From Isoperla grammatica (taxonomy: Eukaryota; Arthropoda; Insecta; Plecoptera; Perlodidae), in NCBI GenBank assembly GCA_945910005.1, contig OX246743.1, forward strand, positions 818,122 through 882,121: 64,000 nucleotides of DNA. Direction: 5' to 3'. Positions 11,328 to 21,539 of the stretch are shown here, piece by piece. The notes under the pieces were generated by a model. That model was not told the DNA's origin, did not search any database, and worked only from the letters and a program-made list of their open reading frames with translations. The translations under genes and the position numbers were made by a program. Position 1 is the stretch's first letter. Each line of letters opens with the position of its first letter.

Positions 11328-11788
11328 ATAGCATCTTCATAATACAAGTAGCGGCCATATTGGCTGCCAAAACGCCATGGTTATTTTCTTTCGATGGGTG
11401 CAGTTGTAGCAATGTTTTAGATGGTGTTTGATTGCAACACGCAAGATCATTCTCCAACATTGGATTACTATTACTACTGAAAAGCGTCACTCTTGTCTCT
11501 CCACTATGTTTGTGATTTACAATGGCACGCGTGATAGTATAGTGTTCACACACACATTTCGTAGTAAGCATAATATATTCGTCTTATTGACAGCTCTAAT
11601 GTAAACACACACTACCCCCCCCCCCTCCCCCTCCCCCCAGCATCGATGTTGTGACGTCACGTGAATACTCCCTATTTCAGACCATTGGACAAAACACGAT
11701 TCGCAGTAACATTTTAATGTAGGCCTAATGCCTATACTTTATGTAGAAAACGAATCGGACTTTTTCTGTCAGTGTTTCTTATTTCACA
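11328..11788. other. Duplicated non-coding stretch with C-run
   Basis: Contains a C-rich run near 11613-11637 and the palindrome TGACGTCACGTGA. Both are shared with copy B. No gene is seen. Confidence 0.35.
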
Positions 11789-11985
11789 TGTATTTTATTA
11801 TGGTCTCTATCCGATTAATTTAAACAACTGATTTACAAAACTTAGCCTTGATGCAATTTGTTTATTATTTCAGTGTATTTTATTATTGTCTCTATCCAAT
11901 TAATTTAAAAAACTGATTTACAAAACTTAGCCTTGATGCAATTTGTTTCTTATTTCAGTGTATTTTATTATTGTCTCTATCCAAA
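11789..11985. repeat. 85-bp tandem duplication, about 2.3 units
   Basis: TGTATTTTATTAT followed by GTCTCTATCC recurs at 11789, 11874 and 11959. Each full unit includes GATTTACAAAACTTAGCC. Copy B has a single unit near 49736-49800, so this is an expansion in copy A. Confidence 0.85.
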
Positions 11986-12422
11986 ACAAACAAACAAAAC
12001 TTAGCCTTATTTGTCCGTTTCACTTGGTGTCTTATGGAAATATGTTGGGCATTGGCAAAAAATACAAGGTCTCTACAAATACAGGGAACCATGCATACAG
12101 AGAATAACTGGAAAGGAGTGCACTTGATACTATGAAAATGTTCTAATGCTGTGATGCTGTTAGTTATAATCAAAATGTACGGATATTCTAAAAGAAATAA
12201 TTAAAATGTATTACGTTTGAATCAAAGTAGATCAATAAATATGTTGGTGAGATTGACTAATTTTAATAAAAAATAATCCATTTTGCATCCTTTTATAAAG
12301 AATGTCTGTAAACTCTGACAATATAGCTTGAAGTGTTGATACGGGAAAACACTGTAAAGATACAAACACAAAGCCTAAACTTATTTGATTTTTAAGCTAT
12401 TTGCTGTGAACGTGAATTTGTA

Positions 12423-12644
12423 TTATTGAATTTTAATTCTTAACTTCAATTTCCGACGCAAAACTCTCTTGCTAAAACATTTCTTGCCCAAATAAATTGG
12501 CTTTTCATGTTCACTGAAAACGGGTGCTTGATCCACTTTCTTACTGCAAAGATGATACGTGACGATCTCGTACACCAACACCAGCAACGAGACAGCGACG
12601 CCAGCGAGCCCGACGGACAGAATCGGAACTATTGAGTCGAAACT
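12423..12644 (-). pseudogene. IR gene 3' end, cut by assembly gap (copy A)
   Basis: The minus strand encodes the last 73 codons of a close paralogue or allele of the IR gene at 50220-52145. It begins at the residues equivalent to S570 and includes the third membrane segment (VPILSVGLAGVAVSLLVLVY). The frame is fully open to TAA. It differs from the copy-B protein at only three internal residues and ends IKIQ instead of IKM. Everything upstream is lost in the 200-N gap, and satellite DNA follows. I call it partial. Whether it is a dead gene, a live gene broken by assembly, or the other haplotype cannot be decided here. Confidence 0.85.
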
Positions 12645-12844
12645 NNNNNNNNNNNNNNNNNNNNNNNNNNNNNNNNNNNNNNNNNNNNNNNNNNNNNNNN
12701 NNNNNNNNNNNNNNNNNNNNNNNNNNNNNNNNNNNNNNNNNNNNNNNNNNNNNNNNNNNNNNNNNNNNNNNNNNNNNNNNNNNNNNNNNNNNNNNNNNNN
12801 NNNNNNNNNNNNNNNNNNNNNNNNNNNNNNNNNNNNNNNNNNNN
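12645..12844. other. Assembly gap (200 N)
   Basis: Exactly 200 Ns, probably a placeholder of arbitrary length. On the left the IR gene is interrupted and on the right a satellite array begins mid-unit. The true distance and content are unknown. Confidence 1.
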
Positions 12845-14690
12845 CTACGTTTGTGCCGGATTGTGCCGTAAAAAGTTTCGTTTGTGCTGCCCCCCGAAGT
12901 ACCTATAATAAAGGGGTCTCATAAAGGGGGGCTAACTACATGCCAGCCCCCCCCTTTTTTTTAAAATCAACTCGAAACTGGTGTAAATCGTTTGTGCTAC
13001 GTTTGTGCCGGATTGTGCCGTAAAAAGTTTTGTTTGTGCCGCTCTTTAAGTGCCCTTAATCAAGGGCTCCAATATGGGGGGGCTAACTACATACAGCCCC
13101 CCCTTTTATTAGAATCAACTCGAAAATGGTGTCATCGTTTGTGCTACGTTTGTGCCGGATTGTGCAGTTAACAGTTTCGTTTGTGCCGCCCTCAAAGTAC
13201 CCAAAATAAAGGGGTCAAAAACACAGGACCATGTAGCTGGCCCCCCCTTTTTGTAAATATCTGCAATTTACAATCGCAATCGTTTGTGCTACGTTTGTGC
13301 TGGATTGTGCCGCAAAAAGTTTTTTTTTTCGGGCTACCACCTGAATAGCTTTAATGAGGGGTACCCCAGTGGGGACCATGTAGCTAGCCCCCCCCTTTTT
13401 GATAATATCCCAGTTTTACAATCGCAATTGTTTGTGCTATGTTTGTGCTGGATTGTGCTGCAAAAAGTTTCGTTTGTGCAGCCCTCAAAGTACCCAAAAT
13501 AGGGGGGTCAAAATAAGGGAACCATGTAGCTGGCCTCCCTTTTTGTAAATATCCCCATTTTACAATCAGAATTTTTAGTACTACGTTTATGTTGGATTGT
13601 GCCGCAAAAAGATTTTTTCGGGCTGCCACTTGAGTAGCTTTAATGAGGGGTACCCCAGTGGGGACCATGTAGCTGGCCTCCCCTTTTTGTAAATATCCCC
13701 ATTTTACAATCGCAATCGTTTGTGCTTCGTTTGTGCTGGATTGTGCCGCAAAAAGTTTTTTTCGGGCTACCACCTGACTAGTTTTAATAAGGGGTAACCC
13801 AGTGGGGACCAGGTAGCTGCCCCCCCCCCCCCCCCCCCCTTTTTGTAAATATCTGCAATTTACAATCGCAATCGTTTGTGCTACGTTTGTGCTGGATTGT
13901 GCGGCAAAAAGTTTTTTTCGGGCTACCACCTGAATAGCTTTAATGAGGGGTACCCCAGTGGGGACCATGTAGCTAGCCCCCCCTTTTTGATAATATCCCA
14001 GTTTTACAATCGCAATTGTTTGTGCTATGTTTGTGCTGGATTGTGCTGCAAAAAGTTTCGTTTGTGCAGCCCTCAAAGTACCCAAAATAGGGGGGTCAAA
14101 ATAAGGGAACCATGTAGCTGGCCTCCCTTTTTGTAAATATCCCCATTTTACAATCAGAATTTTTAGTACTACGTTTATGTTGGATTGTGCCGCAAAAAGA
14201 TTTTTTCGGGCTGCCACTTGAGTAGGTGTAATGAGGGGTACCCCAGTGGTGATCATGTAGCTGGCCCCCCCTATTTTTAAATATCCAAATTGTACAATCG
14301 TAATCGTTTGTGCTTCGTTTGTGCTGGATTGTGCCGCAAAAAGTTTTTTGCGGGCTGCCACTTGAGTAGCTTTAATGAGGGGTACCCCAGTGGGGACCAT
14401 GTAGCTAGCCGCCCCTTTTTGATAATATCCCAGTTTTACAATCGTAATCGTTTGTGCTATGCTTGTGCTGGATTGTGCCGAAAAAAGTTTGTTTCGGGCT
14501 GCCACTTGAGTAGCTTTAATGAGGGGTACCCCAGTGGGGAACCAATGTAGCTAGCCCCATCTTTTTGTAAATATCCCCGTTTTATAATCGCAATCGTTTG
14601 TGCTACGTTTGTGCCGGATTGTGCCGTTAAAAGTTTCATCTGTGCCGCCCTCAAAGTACCCCAAATAAATGGGATTTGTAATTTGCGTAA
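12845..14690 (+). repeat. Satellite 1, ~147-bp monomer, array in plus orientation
   Basis: The block CTACGTTTGTGC recurs at 12845, 12997, 13144, 13289, 13437, 13581, 13725, 13881, 14025, 14169, 14313, 14457 and 14603, a period of 144-156 bp. Each monomer opens with three octamers of the GTTTGTGC type about 11 bp apart. It also holds a C-tract/G-tract inverted repeat around GTAGCTGGC-type sequence. At least two subtypes alternate, one with CCCTCAAAGTACCC and one with GGGCTACCACCTGAATAGC. Four-monomer blocks repeat at 588-592 bp (13289 to 13881), a higher-order structure. A long open frame through the array (13384-14505, minus) results from unit spacings that are multiples of three. Confidence 0.95.
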
Positions 14691-14719
14691 TTGCGTAATT
14701 TGATTTCGATATTTCGATT

Positions 14720-15640
14720 GATGGCTGAGGCAGGGAAGTGTGTTGTCACCATTGCTATTCATAATAGTCTTGGATGACATACACAGTAAGGTAAAGATGG
14801 AAGAAACAGAAGAGGTGGAGGTTATGCTGTTGGCAATCGACTTTGTGGCATGGTCGGAGTATGAAGAGGCACTGCAGAGATACACGGACAGGTGGAAGAG
14901 GCATATTGAAGAGGCAGGCATGAACATAAGCATAAGCAAGAGCAAGGTGGTAACAATGCCAGGAGAAGGAGACGTATGGAACTACCATGCAGAGATACGG
15001 ATTGGAGGTGAAACCCTGGAGGTGGTGGAGAGTTTTGCCTTCCTAGGAAGTGAAATAATGTCAAGCGGGAAGATAATAAAGGAAATCAACAACAGGATAC
15101 AAAAGGCTAGTAACTTCTATCAATGTATAAAAGGTCTGGTAAATAATACCAATACAGGTCAAGACGACATTGTACAAGACCTATTTCATACCGATCCTCA
15201 CATATGCGGCAGAAACCTGGAATATGGGAGATAGAGAAATAAGTCAAATACAGGCGGCGGAGATGAGATTCCTGAGGAGCACGGTGGGCAAGACAAGAAG
15301 AGACAGGATTAGAAATACAAACATTAGAGAAATGCTTGGTGTGGAGAAGCTAGGGGACAGAATGGGAAAGACAAGGCTAAGATGGTTTTGGACACATGAA
15401 ACGGATGACGGAAGAGAGGATGCCCAGGAGAATATATGAAAAAAAGATCGAAGGAAGAAGAAGATGGGGAAGACCAAGGAAGAGATGAAAGGAAAAGATT
15501 GCTGAAGATTTACAGAAGAGAGGAGAGAACTGGGAGCAAGTAGAGGAAGTACGATTGTGGGAAGATAGGAAGAGGTGTGAAAAATTTGGTTGTGAAACCC
15601 AAGCTGACCCTGCCAGAAGCAGGAAACGGCGATGGATAAT
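14720..15640 (+). pseudogene. Decayed LINE reverse transcriptase, C-terminal half
   Basis: Translation gives RT-like motifs in order. LSPLLFIIVLDDI comes first. AIDFVAW follows, corresponding to the catalytic ADD box with the first Asp lost. Then come a KS-K lead into FAFLGSEI, and AAEMRFLRSTVGKTRRDRIRN. The end reads GRRRWGRPRKR, as in many animal non-LTR elements. The frame shifts near 15180, a TGA interrupts near 15486, and the N-terminal half (endonuclease, early RT) is absent. The 3' end is a short ATGATG-like stretch. It lies between two inverted satellite-1 arrays. A dead retroelement fragment is clear; the clade is not. Confidence 0.85.
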
Positions 15641-17049
15641 GATGATTTCGATTGTGTTACAGTTTCTTTAGCAAAGCCAGTGGGATCTCGCTGAAGCCTC
15701 GAGTTTAATATAAAAATAAATCACATTCACCGTTTAAAGTATTTGGTGGCATTTTTTATGATACAAAAGCATATTTATTATAATAAGCACTATTTGCGAT
15801 TAAATGTAACCAGTCAACATATGGGCTACCAGTGTTTATCATCACATTGCAAATACAAATTGTGTTTAATTATTAGAAAGGTATACCTAGCGAACCTAAA
15901 GGAGAAGATCATGTATTTTTTTATTTTAAATCAGTTACCGTAGCTAATATGTTGTTTTTCTATTTTAAATTGCTTTTACTGGCCGATCAATTATTGAAGT
16001 TGATCTCTCGAATTGAATATTGTAAGTTAAGAAAATTCGGCAGAAATGGAAGCTAAATTTTGCTAAATAGGAAACAATAGGGTATTTTTGAAAAAGATCA
16101 TTCGTGATTTACATCTAAGCATGTACGCAAACCTTGATATAACAGTTGATTTAACTGCTATCTGAGCGTAGATATAGGCATTTGGTTAGATCCCCAAAAT
16201 CTCCAACCCTGTCAAGTTTGCTGACATTCCTTCCACTGGAAGATTCTTTTGTGAACCTTGCCTTGGATAGTTATCATGTATAGGATGCAGTGAATGGGAC
16301 ATTTCAACAGGGTAATGGATTTAATGATATACACAAGCATTGCACTATTTGGTATTACAATGATATAATCAATATTTGTATTAAAATTGGTATCAATTAC
16401 AGCGCATCATCATACACAGAAAAAGTTTCAAAACGCATCAATATGGAACACTGTTATACAAAATATGACTAAACATGGCTTGCGAATATAGAAAATTCTA
16501 ATTTAAACATGACTATTATGTAAACACAGCGAGGTAGTGCGGAATCAACTTTGTTCTCTGGCTAAATTATCATTGTAATCTTGAACTCATTAGTAGCTAC
16601 ACATAGTAAAATAATGGAAAAAAATGGGTAAAATCTCACACACACAGAAAAAACGGGTCCAAGACCTCCCCAAGCACGGATGCTGCGACTGGGGCAGCTC
16701 CCAGTGCAGTTTTAAAGCATAGGAAATTGAGAGTGGCGCGTCAAGGGGAGAAGCGATATTCTGTATTCAGCTAATGCATAGACGAGATGCTGTGGTCAGA
16801 GCAGCATCCCTCATAAGAAATACACATGCCCTCACGCTCACTGAGCACTCGCGTGCGTCTCGACGGAATCTTTATAAATCACACCACAAAAATCGCTTAG
16901 TCAGCGTAAAAAAAATGTTTAAACGTTACATAAACTTGTTATTTCTTAATAATACATTGTTGAATAATAGTATTAATGGGATTTATAATTTTACGAGAGG
17001 GTGCTGCAGCTCCTAGCACGAGCCGCCACTGGAACATACCATAGAACGT
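15641..17049. other. No recognised feature
   Basis: AT-rich spacer between the LINE relic and the inverted satellite array. I see short open frames only and no repeat family I recognise. The last 300 bases (16640-17030) are less AT-rich but give no coherent protein. Confidence 0.4.
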
Positions 17050-18004
17050 ATAGAATCCATGAAAAACGAAGCACAAACGATCCTGATTGTAAATTGGGGA
17101 TATTTACAAAAAGGAAGGCCAGCTACATGGTTCCCTTATTTTGACCCCCCTATTTTGGGTACTTTGAGGGCTGCACAAACGAAACTTTTTGCGGCACAAT
17201 CCAGCACAAACATAGCACAAACGATTGCGATTGGTAAACTGGGATATTATCAAAAAGGGAGGGCTTGCTACATGGTCCCCACTGGGGTACCCCTCATTAA
17301 AGCTACTCAGGTGGTAGCCCGAAAAAAACTTTTTGCGGCACAATCCAGCACAAACGTAGCACAAACGATTGCGATTGTAAATTGCAGATATTTACAAAAA
17401 GGAGGGGCCAGCTACCTGGTCCCCACTGCGTTACCCTTTATTAAAGCTACTCAGGTGGTAGCCCGAAAAAAACTTTTTGCGGCACAATCCAGCACAAACG
17501 AAGCACAAACGATTGCGATTGTAAAATGGGGATATTTACAAAAAGGGGGGGGCCAGCTACATGGTCCTGTGTTTTTGACCCCTTTATTTTGGGTACTTTG
17601 AGGGCAGCACAAACGAAACTGTTAACGGCACAATCCGGCACAAACGTAGCACAAACGATGACACCATTTTCGAGTTGATTCTAATAAAAGGGGGGGCTGC
17701 AAGTAGTTAGCCCCCCCATATTGGAGCCCTTGATTAAGGGCACTTAAAGAGCGGCACAAACAAAACTTTTTACGGCACAATCTGGCACAAACGTAGCACA
17801 AACGATTGACACCAGTTTCGAGTTGATTTTAAAAAAAGGGGGGGCTGGCATGTAGTTAGCCCCCCCTTATTAGACCCCTTTATTAAAGGTACTTCGGGGG
17901 CAGCACAAACGAAACTTTTTACGGCACAATCCGGCACAAACGTAGCACAAACGATTGCGAGTGGAAAATGGGTGCATTTATGAAAAGGGGGGGCCAGCTA
18001 CATG
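17050..18004 (-). repeat. Satellite 1, array in minus orientation
   Basis: The same monomer as 12845-14690 but reverse-complemented. The AGCACAAACGAT block recurs near 17068, 17214, 17357, 17502, 17648, 17796 and 17944, about every 146 bp. The two subtypes are again present. Together with the first array it forms an inverted pair with a spacer of about 2.4 kb. Confidence 0.93.
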
Positions 18005-18005
18005 G

Positions 18006-18500
18006 ACCCTGGAGCACATCATAAGCAAATATCGTAAGACCACTGTAGCATTTGAAAGCTACAATAGTGAGCCATCACCATAATAAATTACATATTTGAA
18101 ATGGAATGGTGGTAACAGATGAACTTCAATCCAGAAGGAGTCATACATATCATTATCAGTCAATATAAAACATAGAACAACTCTCAACCCAATTAACAAA
18201 TGAAGATTCACTAAGCTTTTAACAACGAGACTTTAAGCCAATAACATCACAGTACTTTAAGCACAGTACGACGCCGATGTGTTAATTGCAATTACAGCAG
18301 TAGAGTCGGCTAACCATGAGAACAGCACCCTCACTGGTGATGATACAGAGTTGCCAGTAATTGTATGCATTTCAATCACGAAAATTCTGTTTGATTTCAT
18401 CAATGAATCAGAGTTGAAAGCTGGTGAAAGCAAACAGAAAATATGGAATATACGTAACATAACAACCAAGCTAGGATCAAGAATTGGAATTGTTTTTACC
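18006..18500 (+). pseudogene. Decayed transposon-associated ORF fragment
   Basis: One frame, broken by several stops, reads LEHIISKYRKTTVAFESYNS. After further stops it reads AQYDADVLIAITAVESANHE, then GDDTELPVIV, then SKQKIWNIRNITTKLG. This order (a DADVLI block, a GDDT-LL-like block and a WNI/WDI block) is what I remember from an uncharacterised, multicopy, transposon-linked protein family in animal genomes. The family assignment is from memory and needs a search. It starts directly at the edge of the satellite array, with no spacer. Confidence 0.45.
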
Positions 18501-19437
18501 CTTCACCCTTTACCCTTCGCGTGCGTGAAAATGGTGGTTAAAAGTTTCAAATTGCCCCATGATCCATGACCTGCCTTGAATTTGAACCTGTGAAATTGGA
18601 AACATTCTTTTTTTGAAAAACATTACCCGTGCATTTATCAAATAGATCCATCAAGTGTTTCATATTCGTTGAAGCTTCTTAGGGTTTTATTTTTAACCAT
18701 AAAATAAATGTTCACTTCACTTGTCATTACCTAGCCTAGATCAAAGCTTCATAAACATTTGTACCCAAGGTTCGCACTTCTGTAATCTCGCAAGTGTATA
18801 GAAGCCTCACCAATGTTCTTGAATTATATAAAATCGAAACATAATTTATAGACTCCTTAATGAACAAGTGTTATGTTGTATACCTGGTACGTCTTATGGT
18901 ATTGCGGGCTACTTGTCGTGTGGCATGTACAAGACAGGCCAAGAATTTTTATAAATCCATCGGAAATAATACAAAATTACATAATTAATAGAAAACTAAA
19001 ATCAGTTCGCGCTTTACTTGTAATTACTTCGCTTCTCACAGTTAAAGAAACACTGATATCTGCATCACCTGCTCCACATTTTTTTAAATATGGGAGTGTA
19101 ACTCGCTAAATTAAAAGAATTTTTTTAGTTCACTCTCATAAAGTCCGGTTGAGACTAAAAAATCACAGCTGCTTACACACTCTTGGAATTTAGATGAGTT
19201 AATTTAGTTATATTGTTAGCAAATTAAGCCAAAGTATAAATACAGTGAACACGGAGCAAGAGTGAATTTTGCTGGTTTAAAAAAAACTTATAACGATTAT
19301 TTTTAATGAACGAATAGCTCATAAAATTAAAATTTATATACAAGATACATTTCTCAAATGATTATGTGAGTTGGTGTCAGGTGTTCTGTTGCATTAAATG
19401 TAACATATTGTTTCCCATCTAAAAGTATTCTAGCTTT
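18501..19437. other. No recognised feature
   Basis: Very AT-rich sequence without a credible open frame, tandem repeat or SINE. Confidence 0.4.
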
Positions 19438-19766
19438 GCCCCCCCCCCCCCCCCCAAACGACCTTCGTGTAGGAAACATGAGAGTTTGTTTGGGGGGGGG
19501 CTGACTTCACGTGAATTTAGCCCCCCCTCGCAATTTTTTGTATTACAGCCAAACCGTTATTGCACTAACGGAGTACATGCGTGCACAAACGTGCACAAAC
19601 GATGCACAAACGACCTACGTGTAGGAAACATGAGAGTTTGTTTGGGGGGGGCTGACTTCACGTGAATTTAGCCCCCCCTCGCAATTTTTTGTATTACAGC
19701 CAAACCGTTATTGCACTAACGGAGTACATGCGTGCACAAACGTGCACAAACGATACACAAACGATC

Positions 19767-19940
19767 TGATTGATTGATTAATGGGGCTTAACGTCTCATA
19801 TTTATGCAACGATGGCTAATCGAGACGATGAGCGGGTGATAATGAAGATGAGAAAGATGATAATGAAGAATAAAGCCACATCCGAATCAGATCCATTGTA
19901 CGTCGCGTGAGTCGTCATACGGGAGTCCAGCAAGGGAGGG
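19767..19940 (+). mobile_element. Interspersed repeat inside satellite 2
   Basis: Begins with GGGCTTAACGTCTCATATT, and continues with GGCTAATCGAGACGATGA. Both blocks are also found at 59479-59540. The later block AATCAGATCCATTGTACGTC has relatives at 26731-26770 and 28053-28090. It interrupts the satellite, so it was inserted into the array or moved with it. Confidence 0.6.
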
Positions 19941-20024
19941 CAGGGCCAAGTGGGAGGAGAAAATTACAATGAGACAGTGGGGGGGGGGGGGGGGGGGGAA
20001 GGGGATTGGGGTGTGGACTGCACT

Positions 20025-20155
20025 TCGTCTGACTTCTCCACGACCAGTCCAGCTTGGGTGGCCCTACCAGAAGCATACGCTTCCGCCGGCATAGCTCTCG
20101 GGATCAACAAAGCACGCAAACCTGCCCACCACGATAAGGTGGCAGTCCCTGGGCA
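20025..20155 (-). mobile_element. LINE fragment (5'-region type)
   Basis: On the minus strand, CCACCTTATCGTGGTGGGCA is followed by GATCCCGAGAGCTATGCCGG and GGTAGGGCCACCCAAGCTGG. This recalls the structured non-coding segment of a widespread animal non-LTR retroelement. The assignment is from memory. It is bounded by a long G-run (about 19979-19998) and by the return of the satellite at 20155. Confidence 0.45.
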
Positions 20156-21539
20156 GGCACAAACGATCTACGTGTGGGAAACATAAGAATTTGTTTAGGG
20201 GGGGGGGGGGGGGGGGCTGACTTCACGTGAGGTTAGACCCCGCAATTTTTTGTTATTGTAGCCAAACCGTTAGTGAATTAACGGAGTACATGCGTGCACA
20301 AACGTGCACAAACGATGCACAAACGACCTTCGTGTACGAAACATGAGAATTTGGCTTGGGGGGGGGGCTGACTTCACGTGAAGTAAGAAGTGAACTAACG
20401 GAGTAAATGCGTGCACAAACGTGCACAAACGATGCACAAACGACCTACGTGTAGGAAACTTCTGAATTTTGTGTGGGGGGGGCTAACTTCACTTGAAGTA
20501 AGCCCCCCCAAATTAATTCTTCTCCATCGGGTTTTCGTTTGTGCACAAACAAAATAGATGCGTGCACAAACGTGCACAAACGATGCACAAACGACCTACA
20601 GGTAGGAAACATGAGATTTTGGTTGGGGGGGGGGGGGCTTACTTCACGTGAAGTTTGCCCCCCCGCAATTTTATGTTATTGTAGCCAAACCGTTATTGCA
20701 CTAACGGAGTACATGCGTGCACAAACGTGCACAAACGATGCACAAACGACCTACGTGTGGGAAACATGAGAATTATGCTTGGGGGGGGCTGACTTCACGG
20801 GAAGTTAGCCCCCCCCGCAATTTTTTGTTATTTGAGGTAAACTGTTAGTGAACTAACGGAGTACATGCGTGCACAAACGTGCACAAACGATGCACAAACG
20901 ACCTACGTGTAAGAAACTTCTGAATTTTGTGTGGGGAGGGCTAACTTCACATGAAGTTAGCCCCCCCAAAATAATTCTTCTCCATCGGGTTTTTCGTTCG
21001 TGCACAAACAAAACAGATGCGTGCACAAACGTGCACAAACGATGCACAATTGACCTACGTGTGGAAAACATGAGAATTATGCTTGGGGGGGGGCTGACTT
21101 CACGTGAAGTTAGCCCCCCCCGCAATTTTTTGTTATTTGAGGTAAACTGTTAGTGAACTAACGGAGTACATGCGTGCACAAACGTGCACAAACGATGCAC
21201 AAACGACCTACGTGTAGGAATTAGGAAACTTCTGAATTTTGTGTGGGGAGGCTAACTTCACATGAAGTTAGCCCCCCCAAAATAATTCTTCTCCATCGGG
21301 TTTTTCGTTCGTGCACAAACAAAATAGATGCGTGCACAAACGTGCACAAACGATGCACAAACGATTGAGGTATATCACATGTCAAATTTGTGGGTGGGGG
21401 GGGGGGGGGGGGGGCAACTTCACGTACCCAAAAATTGGAGCTAGCTTCAGGATTTGCTTCAGGCTTGTTGAAGTAAACAACTTTGGTTGTCAAGTGAGAG
21501 TTTTCAATCAAAAGTTGCTGTATTTCGTGGTTTTCAATT

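Larger units (their letters stand above)
150..12644 (+). repeat. Segmental duplication, copy A
   Basis: This block matches 36437-50439 in the same orientation and the same order along its whole length, by direct reading. Matching landmarks are the 83-bp repeat (2575 vs 40875), the 50-bp repeat (3620 vs 41728), the hairpin plus (AAGT)n (8180 vs 46524), the (CACACG)n tract (9838 vs 48158) and the IR 3' end (12423 vs 50220). The copies differ by scattered substitutions and many indels, several of which are single mobile elements present in only one copy. Similarity is lost left of 150. The right end is hidden by an assembly gap. An uncollapsed second haplotype is the main alternative to a true duplication. 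Confidence 0.9.
19438..21420 (-). repeat. Satellite 2, ~152-bp monomer
   Basis: The start of GTGCACAAAC recurs at 19581, 19732, 20294, 20411, 20562, 20717, 20869, 21021, 21174 and 21332, mostly 151-158 bp apart. Each monomer has three GCACAAAC octamers spaced 10-11 bp. It also has a long palindrome: a G-tract, then CTGACTTCACGTGAAGTTAG, then a C-tract. Two subtypes alternate, one with CCAAACCGTTATTGCACTAA and one with TTCTTCTCCATCGGGTTTT. The array is interrupted at about 19765-20155 by retroelement-type sequence. It shares octamers and architecture with satellite 1 but not the rest of the unit. Confidence 0.93.

Noticed and set aside
12559..12924. Open frames spanning the N gap
   Set aside because: They consist largely of unknown bases; the real coding signal there is the IR 3' end on the minus strand.
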